This document shows positions 34,501 through 47,169 of a stretch of 64,000 nucleotides of DNA, piece by piece. Origin of the DNA: Phoebastria nigripes. Lineage: Eukaryota > Chordata > Aves > Procellariiformes > Diomedeidae. The DNA lies in assembly GCA_035582835.1 (NCBI GenBank), contig JAYKAV010002789.1, forward strand, positions 135,450 to 199,449. The letters run 5' to 3'. A model generated the notes under the pieces. It was given only the letters and a program-made list of their open reading frames with translations. It did not search any database and had not been told where the DNA came from. Each line of letters begins with the position of its first letter. Positions within the stretch are counted from its first letter, which is position 1. Both the position numbers and the translations under genes were made by a program.

Positions 34501-37500
34501 CAGTAATGTCCTAGGTCAAAAGCAGGGAAAAAAAACCCAGTAATGGCTTCCAGCAAGTTTAAGTGTCATTTTGCCTATTTTTTTCTGTGTGAAACAAATC
34601 GGTCATTACTAATTATTTTGACTCTTCAGTGGTTTGCCTTTTGAGTAGCTGCTTGTATTCAGAATACTTTTTATAAGAGAGTACACTTTATGAATATTTA
34701 CCTTATATGTTATAGCTTATAACACAGCTTTGTTTCACTGTTATTTTCTAATTGTATTATAAAGAAGTAGCCAGAGTATCTTAAGTGCCACACTGAATCA
34801 TTGATTTGTGAATGGTGGTTGCTATAAATCACACAGAAACTTGTCTTGGAAATGTAGGCAGGAACTTAACTGCATGGAATTTCTGTGCATACTGATACAT
34901 AGTAAATGAAATAAAAGACTTGCTTGAATCTAACTTGGATACTCTTCTCATTACTGAAAGAACAATCTTGGGGCATTGTGAACAGTTACATTTCACTGCA
35001 TGGGGTAAGGTTAATGGTATATAAATGAACACTGCTTCCACACTGCTGTATCTCTCTGGCTGCGTACTCCCCAAGCAACAAATTAAGAAACCAGAAATCG
35101 TTAAGGTATTTTTGTATAGACTTAAAGAAAAGTCTTATTTCAAAATTGTCCTGCCAAATCAAAAAATAATGGCCTTACATGCTGCTCTCTGACCTAAACT
35201 TGTATTACGCTCTCATGATGGAACATGCCTGATGGCTCAGGGACCATAAGTGTCCTAAGTGATCTGACACTGAATGGTCAGTCCCTTTCCCCAAACTGAT
35301 AGGCAGGTGTAATATTATTACCTTTCCTTATTTCATTCTGTTTATAAGAACTCTGGATAAAACTGTATAGACTTTGAAAGTGGCAGCAAGTCTGTAGCTG
35401 TGCTGTGTTGAATTTTAGTTGTTTTGCAAATACAAATCTCCATATTTTAGATTTTGTAATACATCTTCAGACTCATCACAGTAAGTCTTAAGGGTGTTTT
35501 GGAAGTTCCATACTGTGTCTAGTGAAATTCTGACAAGTGTTACAGATGAAACACTGAAAAGTGGAGATAAGTGTGATGCAAGTGGTGAAAGAGAAGTATT
35601 TGACACTGAAGAGGGGTGTGCTGGGAGATAGAATAAATGGGTTAAATATCTCTGTCTCAGATGTTTCCTGTTTATACTGCTGGAATATGCATGCTTGCAA
35701 TGCAAAGTCAAAGCCAACAACTCCTTTATATTAACATATATTTCCCTCTTTTATCAAAAGCTTATAAAAATAAGAGCATCTTAAGATGCATATTTTATAT
35801 GGAAATCATCTGACGCACATGGCTTTGGAAGGATTTTCTAAGCTTAAGTCAGCTATTTCATAGAGGAACACTGCATTCCTGCTGTACAATTTATAAATTA
35901 ATTTACAGTGAGATCCATTTCTAGCATGAATATGTTTTCTTTAACAGATGATGCAAGTTGAAGCCTATAATAAAGAAAGTCATAAATGTCATTCCCTGTA
36001 GGAGAACTAAATAAAATAGACGAGTGCCATATCTAGTATTTATAAGTTTCCCCTGTCATCCCCTATACTAAAGCAAGATAAATATACAGTAAAGCCATTT
36101 GAATTAAGACGTTTGAAAGAATATTCATGTGAAAATGTCATCTAGAGTTTGACATTTTGTTGGTAGCTGAGGACTTTGTTCTGAAGGAATTATGTGTGAT
36201 CCTCCTTGACCCCCCATATCAGCTGAGCACTGAGGAAAAAATACCCAATCTAGCACTCATGAGAAAGAGCATCGCAACAGCCAGGCACCATAGAGAAGCA
36301 TGGGAGCAGGCTATAATTACACAGAAGTCTACCGCAGTATAAAGATACAGTTACTGTTTTCTTCATTGTATTTAACACTCTGAATTTCTCTTTTCTTTAT
36401 CTTGCTTCATTCTTGTGGGTTTGCTGGAGTGGTGCTATCAGATGCTATGAGCTAAATATGCGTGAGAGGAGGTGTTTGATTCTTCCATTTGCTTTGCCTT
36501 TATTCATTTAACTGTTTACCCCAAACCATCTGATTGTATCTAGGCACCAAGAGTGCTGTAAACCAGCTCATTAAATCAGTGATTTGGGTAAACCCAGATC
36601 TCTTTGATACGTATATTGATGCTATTGATTTTAACTGTGTAGGCATTAATACAGCAAATCCTGTGAAATGCATGGTCTTGTTTATAGCTAAATTAGAACA
36701 AAACTAACCGTTTGCCATTTTTTAGAATCAAGCCATTTGTGGCACAACACGTTCTAGAAGTATGCATTTATTTAACATATAAATGTTCTTACAAGTTTAA
36801 TTTCTCATTCCATCCCATTATTTCCAAGATGTAATGAACTAAGTTTTAGAACTAGACCTGATAAAGGGCGAGTACAAATGATCAGCAAAATTACCCTGGG
36901 TTNTTCCTGATATTTCTGGTAGCGTACACTGCAAAATGCATGGGAAAAAGATCATTACCAAGAACTGATCAGCAGTGGCTTTACTTAGCCCCAGCTACCT
37001 ATGGCAGCTTATAGCCAGATACCAAAAACCCCCACAAATCAGTATTGCCTTTGTGGTGTTAAAGCCTACCTAAATGAAAAGATGAGTAATTTCAGACCTG
37101 TAAGTGAAATGGAGGGCATAGCTGGAGGGAAAAAAAGTCAAATTAGCAAAGGCGATTGATGAAGAAAGGGGGATTTCACCAAGGAATCCATTCAGTTTCT
37201 AACCTGTGACTTTAGCTGCAGCAGAGACAAGCTGCTCAGGTCATTCTCTGGTAGCTGCAGGAGAGACTGAGCCAGCAGTCCTGCCTGCCAGACCAGAGGG
37301 ATGCACTCACTTCGCTCCCCGGATCACAGAGGGCAAGAATCCTGGGGGTGTTTAGAGGAGCATAATGGGGAGGAACAATAAGTGTTATTTTAGAGCTGGG
37401 AGTAGCCATCTTTAGCCAAAGACACAGCTTTACATTGGTAACCACTGGGGATCAAATCTGGGAAGGGTTCTTGAATGGAGTTAAAGTTTTCAGAGCCCTG

Positions 37501-38211
37501 TGTCAAGCGGGAGTTATTCCTGAGCAGTTACCTAAGATTTAAGGTGGTTAAAGCGTGTTTGGTTGCACCCAAATACCAAAAACCTTTGGAAAGGAGAGTA
37601 AGGTACATTATAGAGAAGGACTAGGTTAAGTCTGGCATTTCTCAAATGCAAAGACTGGGACTGAGGATGCAATGGGGCATAAATAATTGAGACGTGGTGC
37701 ACAGACTGTGGTCTCATTAAGAATCCCTCCTGCTGGTGTTTGGCCCTTCCTCACATTTATAAAATAAACCTGTAATATAATGGGGGGGGGGGGGGGGTTT
37801 GGATGCCATGATTTGCTCTGATTTTAAAATGCCAATTTTGATTTGTATTGGTTTTATTCCAAAGAATGAATGGTCATTCAGTTAAATGAAACTATGTTGA
37901 ATAAAGTGTTGTTTGCTTTCACTAGGCAACTGTCAGATCTCATGTCTCAAAATCCTCACACATATTTTTTCTTTNGTCTTTCAAGATGCGTATAAATGAT
38001 GTAGTAGCATTTCCCTTCTTAAAAATGTCTGCCTAGTTGGACTAAGAACAGCTCTGTGTTCTTAGGAAGGTAATGATTTTGCACCAAGAACAAGCTTTAG
38101 TATTTAGCATTTGACTGTTAGTTACTGTCTTTTTCACTTAGAAACTTCTAGACTTGAAAAAAATGTTGTATATGTTGTGAAGTTGCTAATGCTTCTCTGT
38201 GCTGCCAACAG
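31511..38211 (+). other. FBN2: 6.7 kb intron between EGF4 and cbEGF3
   Basis: AT-rich, with no transposon I can identify and no exon. Notable simple sequence: an A run at about 34290-34304 and a 16-base G tract at 37782-37797. Minus-strand ORFs of 122 (32359-32727) and 101 codons (35415-35720) show no domain. Confidence 0.75.
37782..37797. repeat. Poly-G tract (16 G)
   Basis: An uninterrupted run of sixteen G on the + strand, flanked by AT-rich sequence (TGTAATATAAT before, TTTGGATG after). In an RNA of the gene it would be a potential G-quadruplex or hnRNP H/F site. Length may be a sequencing or assembly estimate. Confidence 0.9.
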
Positions 38212-38331
38212 ATGTTGATGAATGCACATCAAACCCATGCTCTAATGGAGACTGTGTCAACACACCTGGTTCCTATTACTGCAAGTGCCATGCAGGTTTC
38301 CAGAGAACTCCTACCAAGCAAGCTTGCATCG
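38212..38331 (+). CDS. FBN2: Fibrillin cbEGF3 exon (exon 12 equivalent)
   Basis: 120 bp, 40 codons, phase 1 at both ends; acceptor CCAACAG, donor GTAGGA. It starts [10 protein letters not shown], with six EGF cysteines and [10 protein letters not shown] between cysteines 3 and 4. Only here among the EGF domains in the window is the O-glucosylation consensus C-x-S-x-P-C present (CTSNPC). It is the first of four cbEGF exons clustered within 2.8 kb. Confidence 0.97.
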
Positions 38332-38908
38332 GTAGGAAAATTTGTTCCGTGTCTACTGACATTGCAGATGCTCTGACCCCTTATGTCAGATCCCACTGGA
38401 GTTCAAAAAATACTTAGCAATGTGATTTCAGTAAATCCCAATAGCTGTTATATTAATTGGAGCTCTAGTTCTGGGCTACCATTTCATTTGCTCTGTTGTT
38501 GTCTTTTAACGTTTATCCATTATTCTGGAATATCTGCCACTTGGCCAGGGAATTCCCCAGCCAGGAGTTCTACAAAAAAATCAGGAAATAGACTATTAGT
38601 ACGACAGGTGTATATTTATGTATGTACGCAGATGAATGTGTGAGTAGGTTTTTAAAAGTATTCATAAAGTAATTGCTGAACATCACAAAATGTAGCATTG
38701 TAGAATTTCTTGTACAAGTCTGTAAAATAATATTTTTCCTATCTCTGATGCAATGAGAATAAGTTCTTAACCATCTTTGGAAAATTTTTTCTAAGTGATA
38801 TTTAAATAACATGCCAGTATTTTTCAAAGCAGTAATTGTCACTATATACATTTTTATCTTACAGTAATTCTCTGATTGTGTGATTTTTTTTTTTTTTTTT
38901 TGCCTTAG
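38332..38908 (+). other. FBN2: 0.58 kb intron with T18 acceptor tract
   Basis: The shortest intron in the window. Its 3' end has an 18-base T run (38884-38901), then GCCTTAG, an unusually pure polypyrimidine tract. Confidence 0.85.
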
Positions 38909-39034
38909 ATATAGATGAGTGCATCCAGAATGGTGTTCTTTGCAAAAATGGCCGATGTGTAAACACCGATGGAAGTTTCCAGTGTATTTGCAATGCTGGG
39001 TTTGAACTGACTACAGATGGAAAAAATTGTGTGG
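38909..39034 (+). CDS. FBN2: Fibrillin cbEGF4 exon (exon 13 equivalent)
   Basis: 126 bp, 42 codons, phase 1 at both ends; donor GTAAGA. It reads [12 protein letters not shown], with six EGF cysteines and [10 protein letters not shown] carrying the calcium Asn, the POGLUT2/3-type Ser and the aromatic Phe. It ends GKNCV before the split glycine codon. Part of the cbEGF3-6 rod leading to TB2. Confidence 0.97.
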
Positions 39035-39695
39035 GTAAGAACTTTTCTAAATAATGGGGCAGGCATTAGCTTGGCGATTCTAGAAATTGTACTTCATACT
39101 ACAGTTAAGGATCATTAAGGATTACCTTTTTTGAAATAAGGTACAACCTGAGGTGAACTTACAGCCCCTGCATTCAAATAGTCACTGTACGGAACTGCAT
39201 GATTTCAAAGACGACTTGAGGTAATTTTTGTTTTTGAAGCTACATCTCTTCTCAAAAGTCCCAGGTAACTCAGTGCCAGGAATGACATTTTTCCCTAAAG
39301 CTTCATAGCAAGTGCTCCATATATCAGCACTGCTGAAGAAAGAACTGTTTTTAATTCTGATTATACTGTATCAAAAAAAACTTCCTAGATAAACAACAAG
39401 CTCTTAATTCTGTCAGGTGATTGAAGCTTTTTATCCTTTCATGTAAGAAAGAAAGATGCACCCTGTTCTTCCATACACAGTCTGCTGAAACACACAAAGT
39501 AACTGATCACAACAGGAAAAAAATTTGCTGCTTTGTCTATAGAGTGAAAACTCTTCAGATACTTCATCAGAGTTATGAGTAGAATTTAATCTTCAAGTTA
39601 AGGAATATGTCATATCAGTCCTGCTCATTTATTTTTACTGTGTCATCTTCTGAAGGTGAGGAACTATAAGTAGTTTTCTTTGCAATATTTTGCAG
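39035..39695 (+). other. FBN2: 0.66 kb intron between cbEGF4 and cbEGF5
   Basis: Plain AT-rich intron; nothing else seen. The acceptor is TTTTGCAG. Confidence 0.85.
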
Positions 39696-39818
39696 ACCAC
39701 GATGAGTGTACCACTACAAACATGTGTTTAAATGGGATGTGCATAAATGAAGATGGGAGTTTTAAATGCATCTGCAAACCAGGATTTGTTCTGGCTCCAA
39801 ATGGGCGTTACTGTACTG
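39696..39818 (+). CDS. FBN2: Fibrillin cbEGF5 exon (exon 14 equivalent)
   Basis: 123 bp, 41 codons, phase 1 at both ends; donor GTATGT. It starts [11 protein letters not shown]: the second residue is His where most cbEGFs have Ile/Val/Leu, a substitution also known in this domain of fibrillin-1. It has six cysteines. [10 protein letters not shown] has Glu instead of the Thr found in the usual N-T-x-G-S motif, which may alter Ser glycosylation by POGLUT2/3. Confidence 0.96.
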
Positions 39819-40906
39819 GTATGTAGCACTGAAGGGTAACGCAGTAAGACAATCTTGATTGAAAACAACTTTTCCGGTCCATTCATTTATGCAAGAATGG
39901 CAGTCTCGTCACATGGATTTAATATCATACTAATACCTTACTAACTCATTACAGTAGATTTCTTAAGCTGCCTAGAATAGAAATAGGTCTTTAACTTACA
40001 GAAAGAAATAACTGAATTATTTAGTAGTATTGTGAAAGCTACAACAGATGATAAATTAGCTTTTGAAAAGTCTTGGAGCNTTGTAAATGCAGCCAAATAT
40101 GCAGGCCCTTCATGAAGTGGTAAAGTGAGCAGCAGTATGGGAAGTTTAAAATGTTTAAAAGATTTTACATTGATGAACACACACAAATATGTTTTCCACA
40201 TCATTATTCTCGCAATTCAGAGTTCATAACACTTAAGACATCGTATTTGCCACATAGCATTACAAAATTTTTAAAGTGAGGTCATTGAAAACTTACATTA
40301 AACATTTTAAGAATAGAGTCTGATTTAGCTTCAGTTTAAGTAAACTAATGGAAGATACCTGTTGCTGCCAGTAGAAGCAGGTTTGGGCTTGAGTCATTTC
40401 TAGTAAGTGCAAAATCATGTAAATTGTTAGTTTTCTGATTTGAAGTTGAACCATTTCTATTAATTGTGGTTTTCTTAATGTACATGCAGCTGGGCTGTTG
40501 ACTTAGATAGAAATTGATGACCACTGAAAAGTTCTTTGAAATTAAAATTTACCGTCATATGGATATTCTGTGATTAGTGCTTCCTTAACCACACTTTAAA
40601 GCAAAGTTATAGTATCATGGGATGGACAAAGGGCAAAATGTATCATTAATTTTGCTTAATGTAGAACTGAAGTGCCTCTAATCCTACAGTTTTTCTGGTT
40701 TTGTTTTGTTTTTTTTTTCCAATACGCAGCTGGAATTATGATTATTTAGTGTAATTCCAAGGTGAGATTTTTATTAGAAACAAAACAAGGGTATGTTGAT
40801 GATTCATCTGCTATCATAAAGTCATTTGGTAATGTCCTAAAAATATTAATTGTAATCTTGCTTAAAAACAGTGAATAGGTTGTTGAATTGTGTTGCCTCC
40901 TGATAG
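39819..40906 (+). other. FBN2: 1.1 kb intron between cbEGF5 and cbEGF6
   Basis: AT-rich, no recognisable element; one n at about 40080. The acceptor (GCCTCCTGATAG) is less pyrimidine-rich than its neighbours. Confidence 0.8.
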
Positions 40907-41029
40907 ATATTGATGAATGTCAGACATCAGGAATTTGCATGAATGGTCATTGCATAAATACTGAAGGATCCTTTCGGTGTGAGTGTCCACCTGGCTTGGC
41001 TGTTGGAGTTGATGGTCGTGTGTGTGTAG
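40907..41029 (+). CDS. FBN2: Fibrillin cbEGF6 exon (exon 15 equivalent)
   Basis: 123 bp, 41 codons, phase 1 at both ends; donor GTAAGT. It reads [11 protein letters not shown], with six EGF cysteines and [10 protein letters not shown] between cysteines 3 and 4, carrying the calcium Asn and modifiable Ser. It directly precedes TB2, separated by a 6.0 kb intron. Confidence 0.97.
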
Positions 41030-43413
41030 GTAAGTGAGATTTTTTTTTCCATTGAAAAAGAAGTGGAATTACCAGGTTGTCAAATTAAAGAAATGCATCA
41101 AATGCATTCTAGATAATGTTGACATCAAACCACAGAGGATCTGTTCTAGGATAAATCTGGAGTATTTGTCTTTTGTTCTGCTATATGTTTGTGTTCATGT
41201 ATGTGCATGTATATAGACATATATGTATATTCATATTTATATTCAGTTGTGCATCATCCACTCCAAATCACTAAAACAGGTACATATCTTGGTTGCGACA
41301 CTGATATTTTTGCACTCCCCTTTTTATTTCTTTAATTTGAAAACATTTTATTCTTCCTGTACCATAGTGTTAAAAAAAAAAAAAAAGCTCTAGCAGGAGA
41401 AATAGTGAAAACTAGATAGACTTGTTTCTGTGAACTCAGATATCATTATTAACAATTATTAGGAAATCTTGCATTACGCTATCCCATAAACCTAGTGTTA
41501 AAAGACAAGAAGCTTAAATTCCTCTGTGGAATCTGAGTGGCACCACCTCTTGTTTACCTGTTATTCCTATAAATTAAACTTACAGTGTTTACTCTTCCTG
41601 GAATCTCTTTATTTTTGAGGCATACCTTTTCTAGTCTGCTGATGAATAATCTTCTGTCATATAATCTGAAATGCAGCCTCTTATCCCCTCAAATGTTACT
41701 GGTTGACAGTTAAGAGATTCTTCACCCGACTCCGCCAGGAGCTCTAGCATAGCTTCAGGGAGCTCACCGGAGAAAAATGGAGCATTTTCAACCTGTTGAA
41801 GAATAAAAAAGGGTAGGGAGCAAGAGGTATTCAGTCCCTTGTTTTCTACTGATTCCTGATGAAGAGGGTGGAGAAGAATATACATTTTACAGAAATTTCT
41901 GAGAGTGATGGGACTGCAATACTGCAAAGTTCCTTAAGCCAGTTTAATCCACAGGAGGTACCATCTTTCCCTTCTTCTGCATATCAGAACATCAGTTGTG
42001 TATCCTCTAAGTTTCCTCTCTCACAGCTCATGAATGTATCTATCATCAGGCATATTGGTGACCCAAGGCTTAGTTAGTGGATAGGCATGGCGTTAAGCTT
42101 CAGCAGGCAAATGTGCCTGGAGTGGGGCCTCCTTGAGTGAAAAGGGCACCTCTGGCAGCACCACAACACATTAGCTTCACTTTTGGTATATGGCTTTGTG
42201 TGCTAGATGCTGCTGGTTACTGGACTGCCATTGGAGCTGGTATTAGATCAGGCCAGCTAGTTAAGTCGTGATGTTTGACAGGTTCATGAAGCAGTAATGG
42301 CAGAGGGGAAGCCATTGGCTTAGCTCTGCAATAGTTGTATATATTAATCAGTGCTATGACTGTTCTTGCTGATGGATGCATATATGTCTTATCTGCCTAT
42401 GTCTTACCTGCATGTGTCCAGATAAAGGAAAGACAAACTTCATCACAATGTTTGGAGGTTATCTCACACCAAAGGGATGTGAGATACTACATTCTTGTGT
42501 TGGTATTATCAATTAATTTTAAAACAAAATTTTAAATTGTGCAGAAGTTCATCATTCTTTAAAATAAAATCTAGTGCAAGCATTCCTATCAAGTGCCTGC
42601 GCAAGCTGGCCCTTTCTGTTACCACTTTTTAAGTTTAAAAAATGCATGATAAAAACTCAGAACGTCTTAAAAAACAGGCTAATAAAAAGCCAAAACGCCT
42701 TCTCAGTCTCTCAGTTGGAACCCAAATATTTGTTGTTTTAAATAAATGAGCTTTTTTAGTAAGCAAAACTGTACTAAAGATTGAACCAACAAAAGCAAGG
42801 TTCGTTCTCTCCTATGTAGCAGCCAAGTTGTTTTCTTCTGATTTATTAAGCGTTTGGAGAAAAGCAATGAAAAGATAAAACAATGAGAAAAGGCTTGGTA
42901 TACTGTTTTTAATAGAGGAATTTCACTGCTTAGTGGCACAGCAGTGAAAACCAGATTTGAGTACAAGCTGTTCAGTACCTTTTTTGTGGTCCAAGTTGGC
43001 CTCATCTTTACCTGTGTCAGTGATACAGCTGCAAAGAATCAATGCAGTGCTCAATTTTCTGTGCTTTCATTTACCTAATGCTACCACAGTTCTAGCAGCT
43101 AAAGGCTTCACAAGTTGGCCATCAGCTGTGAACACTATTTTTTATTTGAAAATGTTCAGCTCCACATAGCTATGTCACATAGCCTTAAGGTTTACCATAA
43201 ATGCTTAAATTTTCAACAGGAAATATCCTTAATATGACAAAAATCGTAAGGCAGAATCATGATTTATTTGGAAAATTCATTTTAAAAAGATGATGTAATT
43301 ATTCCAGGCATAAAGTAACATAGGAAATTTCAAATATTGTATAACAAAGATATCCTCATACATGACCTTTAGAATAGGATTTCCAAGCCAATCTGCTGTT
43401 TGGAATTTTATGT

Positions 43414-43469
43414 TGTGTGTGTGTGCNCGCGCGCGTGTGTGTATATGTGTTTATATATACATACACATG
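43414..43469. repeat. Alternating purine-pyrimidine repeat (TG/CG/TA)
   Basis: A TG repeat passes through a CG-repeat core (with one n at 43427) into TG and then TA/CA repeats. The pattern is a candidate Z-DNA-forming microsatellite. Confidence 0.85.
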
Positions 43470-43952
43470 CTGTGTTAACTACAGGAATTCTCTGGCTATT
43501 CTGTCTCATATATTACATGAGCTAAATAATACTTTTCAGACATTCTGGCTGCTAGAAGAATATTTGTAGTCTGAAAGTTAATAAGTTACATGGGGCTTCC
43601 TTTTAACAGTATTCCCACAAATGTGCTAGGCAATTAGCAAAAATATAAAATCAAAGAGCCTACAGTCCAATTCTCTCACTCTTACTTTGAGCTGTATTTT
43701 ACTTCTGAATAGTGCCATTGATTCTGGTGAGACTATTCATAGAATAAATTGCTTTTTTATTTAGTATTAATAAGTATGGCAGACTCAATCACAAAATGCT
43801 ATACAAGTTTGGAAAAAAATATGGCAAGGGGGAACAAATGCTTGGAAAAGGAACAGTTAGATAAATGCTCAGAGCCAAACTAGTATTTGCCGGCATTTCA
43901 GATTTGGCTGTACTTCTAACTGCAGCTCCATGCTCGGATACCTCAGCTGGCT

Positions 43953-43975
43953 CTGTGTGTGTGTGTGTTTGTGTA
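43953..43975. repeat. (TG)n microsatellite
   Basis: About eight TG units, then TTTGTGT. It lies about 500 bp downstream of the larger alternating repeat. Confidence 0.85.
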
Positions 43976-46900
43976 TCACCTCAGAACTTGTACTGGGCTA
44001 TGGCTATAGCTTTACGCAATGTTGTTTGTTCTCTGCTGAGACACTTTTAATTATAATTCAGTCTGCAGTTCACATCTCTGCCCAAAGCTATAGCCATCCA
44101 GGACAAAATAGCTAAGTTTTATTTTACCCTGGTTATTTTGCAGAACCGTATCTCAAAGTGCCCGTCATGAGCATTGCATGATTTGACCTTCTAAGGCACC
44201 TAGATGGTTGCAGTGACTTTCACTGAGAATAGNTCAACCCCGGGTCCACCCAACCTTGACCACAAGTATGGTGGTGGTAACATTTGCAGATGTTGAAGTG
44301 CTAAACCACAAAATTTAAGAGTCTAGAAATGCTGTTCCCTGGGAAACAGTGGAGTTTCCCATAAACAGGTACACAGTTACAGCAGCACCAGTGCTAAACT
44401 CCGATCCAGGGCATAAAATAAGTTCTCCAGTGTTCTGAAATTAGAAGCCAAAGGCTGATTAAACTATACATGGGGATCAGTGCAGGTTCACCAGTAGGGT
44501 GCATGCTCAGAACTGTTGTGACATGAGGAACCTGAGCTTGGTGAGGTGCCTCCAGCAACTAAGCCATGGACAAAGCAGTGCCTGTCTTTCTCATCCTTGC
44601 TATCAGCATGGGAAGCACAGCCCAGGGAGGACATTCTCCCTGTCATATGATCACTGTTCTGGTTCTGGGGGAGACAGCTTGGTTCTTCATCCTGCACAGG
44701 CTTTGTGAATCACTGACTCTGTAGGTAAGACTGTTTTCCTATAACTAGTTAGGCAGTCCTCCCCAAATTCTCTGTGCTGCTTCTATAAAAACATTGGTTT
44801 ATGTGGAAAAGCACTTGCTCTCTTCTTATGCACAGCAGTTGCTCAGTACATCTGTAGCTTCCTCCAGCTGCTTCCCACACTTCACATCTTTGAAGACCTT
44901 CCTACAGAGTATTTCTTTTACACTTTCCAATCTTTTCTTCCCCTGCAGTTTCCCTCGGTGCCATTTCCTTCCATTGAATTGCTTCTCCATTCTCTCCCAG
45001 GCACATAACTAGGGGGAAGCCTTCCCTTCTGTGACAGGGCAGTGATTGAAGCCCCTTTATTCATGGCAGAGCATGGCAGAGTGGCATCTGGATTTGTTAG
45101 AGGTGGAGGGAAAGGATGTGGTGCAACTCATTATTTTGCAGAGTACATGAACAGACATTTTTTGTGCAAAAATTCTTGATTGTTGTCAAGCATAATAATC
45201 TTTTCCTGCTGTCAAGTGCAAGCAAATTGTACTGGCTTCACCTAGACTCTTGGCAAGGAATAAGCCCTGAAATCTGGGCCACATTTATCTGTGCTCCAGA
45301 ACTATCTGTTCCATGGGATACCAAAAGCAAGAGAAAACATTTATGTACAGGCAATCCTGTTTTATAGGAGCCAGCTTACAACACTCAAAGAGCAGGCAGA
45401 ACACAGAAGGAATTGCCAGTTCTTACTCGGATTGGTACAGGATATTGAACATCCACTTTAAGATTTTTCATGCAACTTTTCTTTGTTGTTTTGGGGTCGT
45501 CTTTTAAGTAGGTAACTGTCTGGATTCCCACAGACCCTGCTTAGTTTCTGAGTGCACCCAGGCTCATGTCCAGGCCACAATGTATGGTAGTTATACTGGG
45601 AGATTGACAAGGAGCATAAATTAAAGCCATGTTCTGGCCTGCTCCATAAAGATGTCTGAAACAGAGAGTATTTCTGTAGCTCCAGCAAGTGTCTGTGGAA
45701 GTATAGGACTTCAAAACTAAAGGCTATTTACTCCGTCTGTATCCTGCAGTTCTCAGCCACACATGTAGGTAGACTGTCCACTCACATGCTTGTTAGAAGA
45801 TCTCCAGTATTATCCTATACAAATATGCAAAAGGCATCTAAGCCTGGAATGACCAAAAAACCAAAACAACAATAAAAACCAAAACAAAATGCATAAAAAG
45901 CAGTCTAAGAGACATTCTCATAGTTCTTGGGGAAGTATAGCAGATGGTTATACCTGCAGAGGTAGGGCTGAAGGCCTGCCTCGGAAGATGCATCTTACTA
46001 CATCTTACTGGTCAAGTCAGTCAAATTGATTTATATGACCAAATCAGCTGCAAGATTGGCAGTATGCACATGGTGAGTCCTACAGCTCTGTGGCTGTCCT
46101 NTATAATTTTTCTGCTGTCTTTTATAGCATGATTTTTGAGGTTGGAGACCTTCCAGGTATTATCTGTTTTCTTTGTGTAGTAAGTGGTGGTTTGTCCTGG
46201 CCGTCATTTCCAGCCCTCTCCCCAGTGATGGCACTGTAATTTCCATAGTGGCTTTTCAATCATGAACCTCCAGAAGTTTCTTATGCTTGAGGCAGTAGTG
46301 CTGCTTTCCCCACTACCTAGTCGTGTGTAAGAATTGCTAAATCACTGTTGCTAGCTAGGTATAGGTCTTTGATATCCTAACCCTAATCCAGCACTGGTGC
46401 CAGTTTACATATAAACCTATTAAGATAGCCATGCCACGTAAATGCTGGTCTGAACAATCTGCTGAAATTGCATTTCTGTGCAGAATTTGTAAATAAAGTA
46501 GGAGGCTATGCTCCTCCTTTTGGAAATAGGTAGCCTCCTGTATTACCAGCCCTGGGCTGCTGGTGAGTTATCCTACATCAGGAACTATTTTGGAAGTAAA
46601 TAAGAGATCTGCATGTCCAGGTTATGGTTGTTGTACTTCTCAAAGGGAAAAATTAGTCACCACATGCTGATTCAAGCCATTCTGTGTTTCTTATTGAGAT
46701 ATGTGTTGACAGATTTACAAAGCTGGTCTGGTGTGTGGGTCATCTTTGCTGGGTCCTACGGAATGCTTTTAAATTTGCCCCCAGTATGCTAGTTTAGGTG
46801 GTTTTAAAGTGCTCTGGAGAGGGCTCCGGGAGCTAACCATTTTGAGAATTGGCCTTGATGCCATCAGGATTATTGTAGCAGAGCAATGCAGATGTAGCCA

Positions 46901-47016
46901 ATGTAACCATTTTGTTGAACAAATTTTTTTTTTTTTTAGCTCTCGTTGAGATAGTATGCATACTTTTCACTCTCAGCCTAAGGAAATAAATGATTTCTTT
47001 GCTTGACCTTTCTCAG

Positions 47017-47169
47017 ATACTCATATGCGTAGCACATGCTATGGAGCCATCAAAAAAGGAGCGTGTGTCCGTCCTTTCCCTGGTGCTGTGACAAAGTCTG
47101 AATGTTGCTGTGCCAATCCTGACTATGGTTTTGGAGAGCCATGTCACCCCTGCCCTGCTAAAAACTCAG
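47017..47169 (+). CDS. FBN2: Fibrillin TB2 domain, first exon (exon 16 equivalent)
   Basis: 153 bp, 51 codons, phase 1 at both ends; acceptor TTTCTCAG, donor GTAGAA (weak at +4 to +6). It reads [10 protein letters not shown] and carries seven of eight TB cysteines, including the CCC triplet ([12 protein letters not shown]) and [12 protein letters not shown]. The eighth cysteine is in the next exon. TB2 sits between cbEGF6 and cbEGF7. Confidence 0.96.

Larger units (their letters stand above)
41030..47016 (+). other. FBN2: 6.0 kb intron between cbEGF6 and TB2
   Basis: Contains GT/GC alternating repeats (43414-43469 and 43953-43975), an A run at about 41370-41384 and a T run at 46924-46937 close to the 3' end. 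No exon or transposon was recognised. ORFs of 60-100 codons are present but featureless. Confidence 0.75.
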
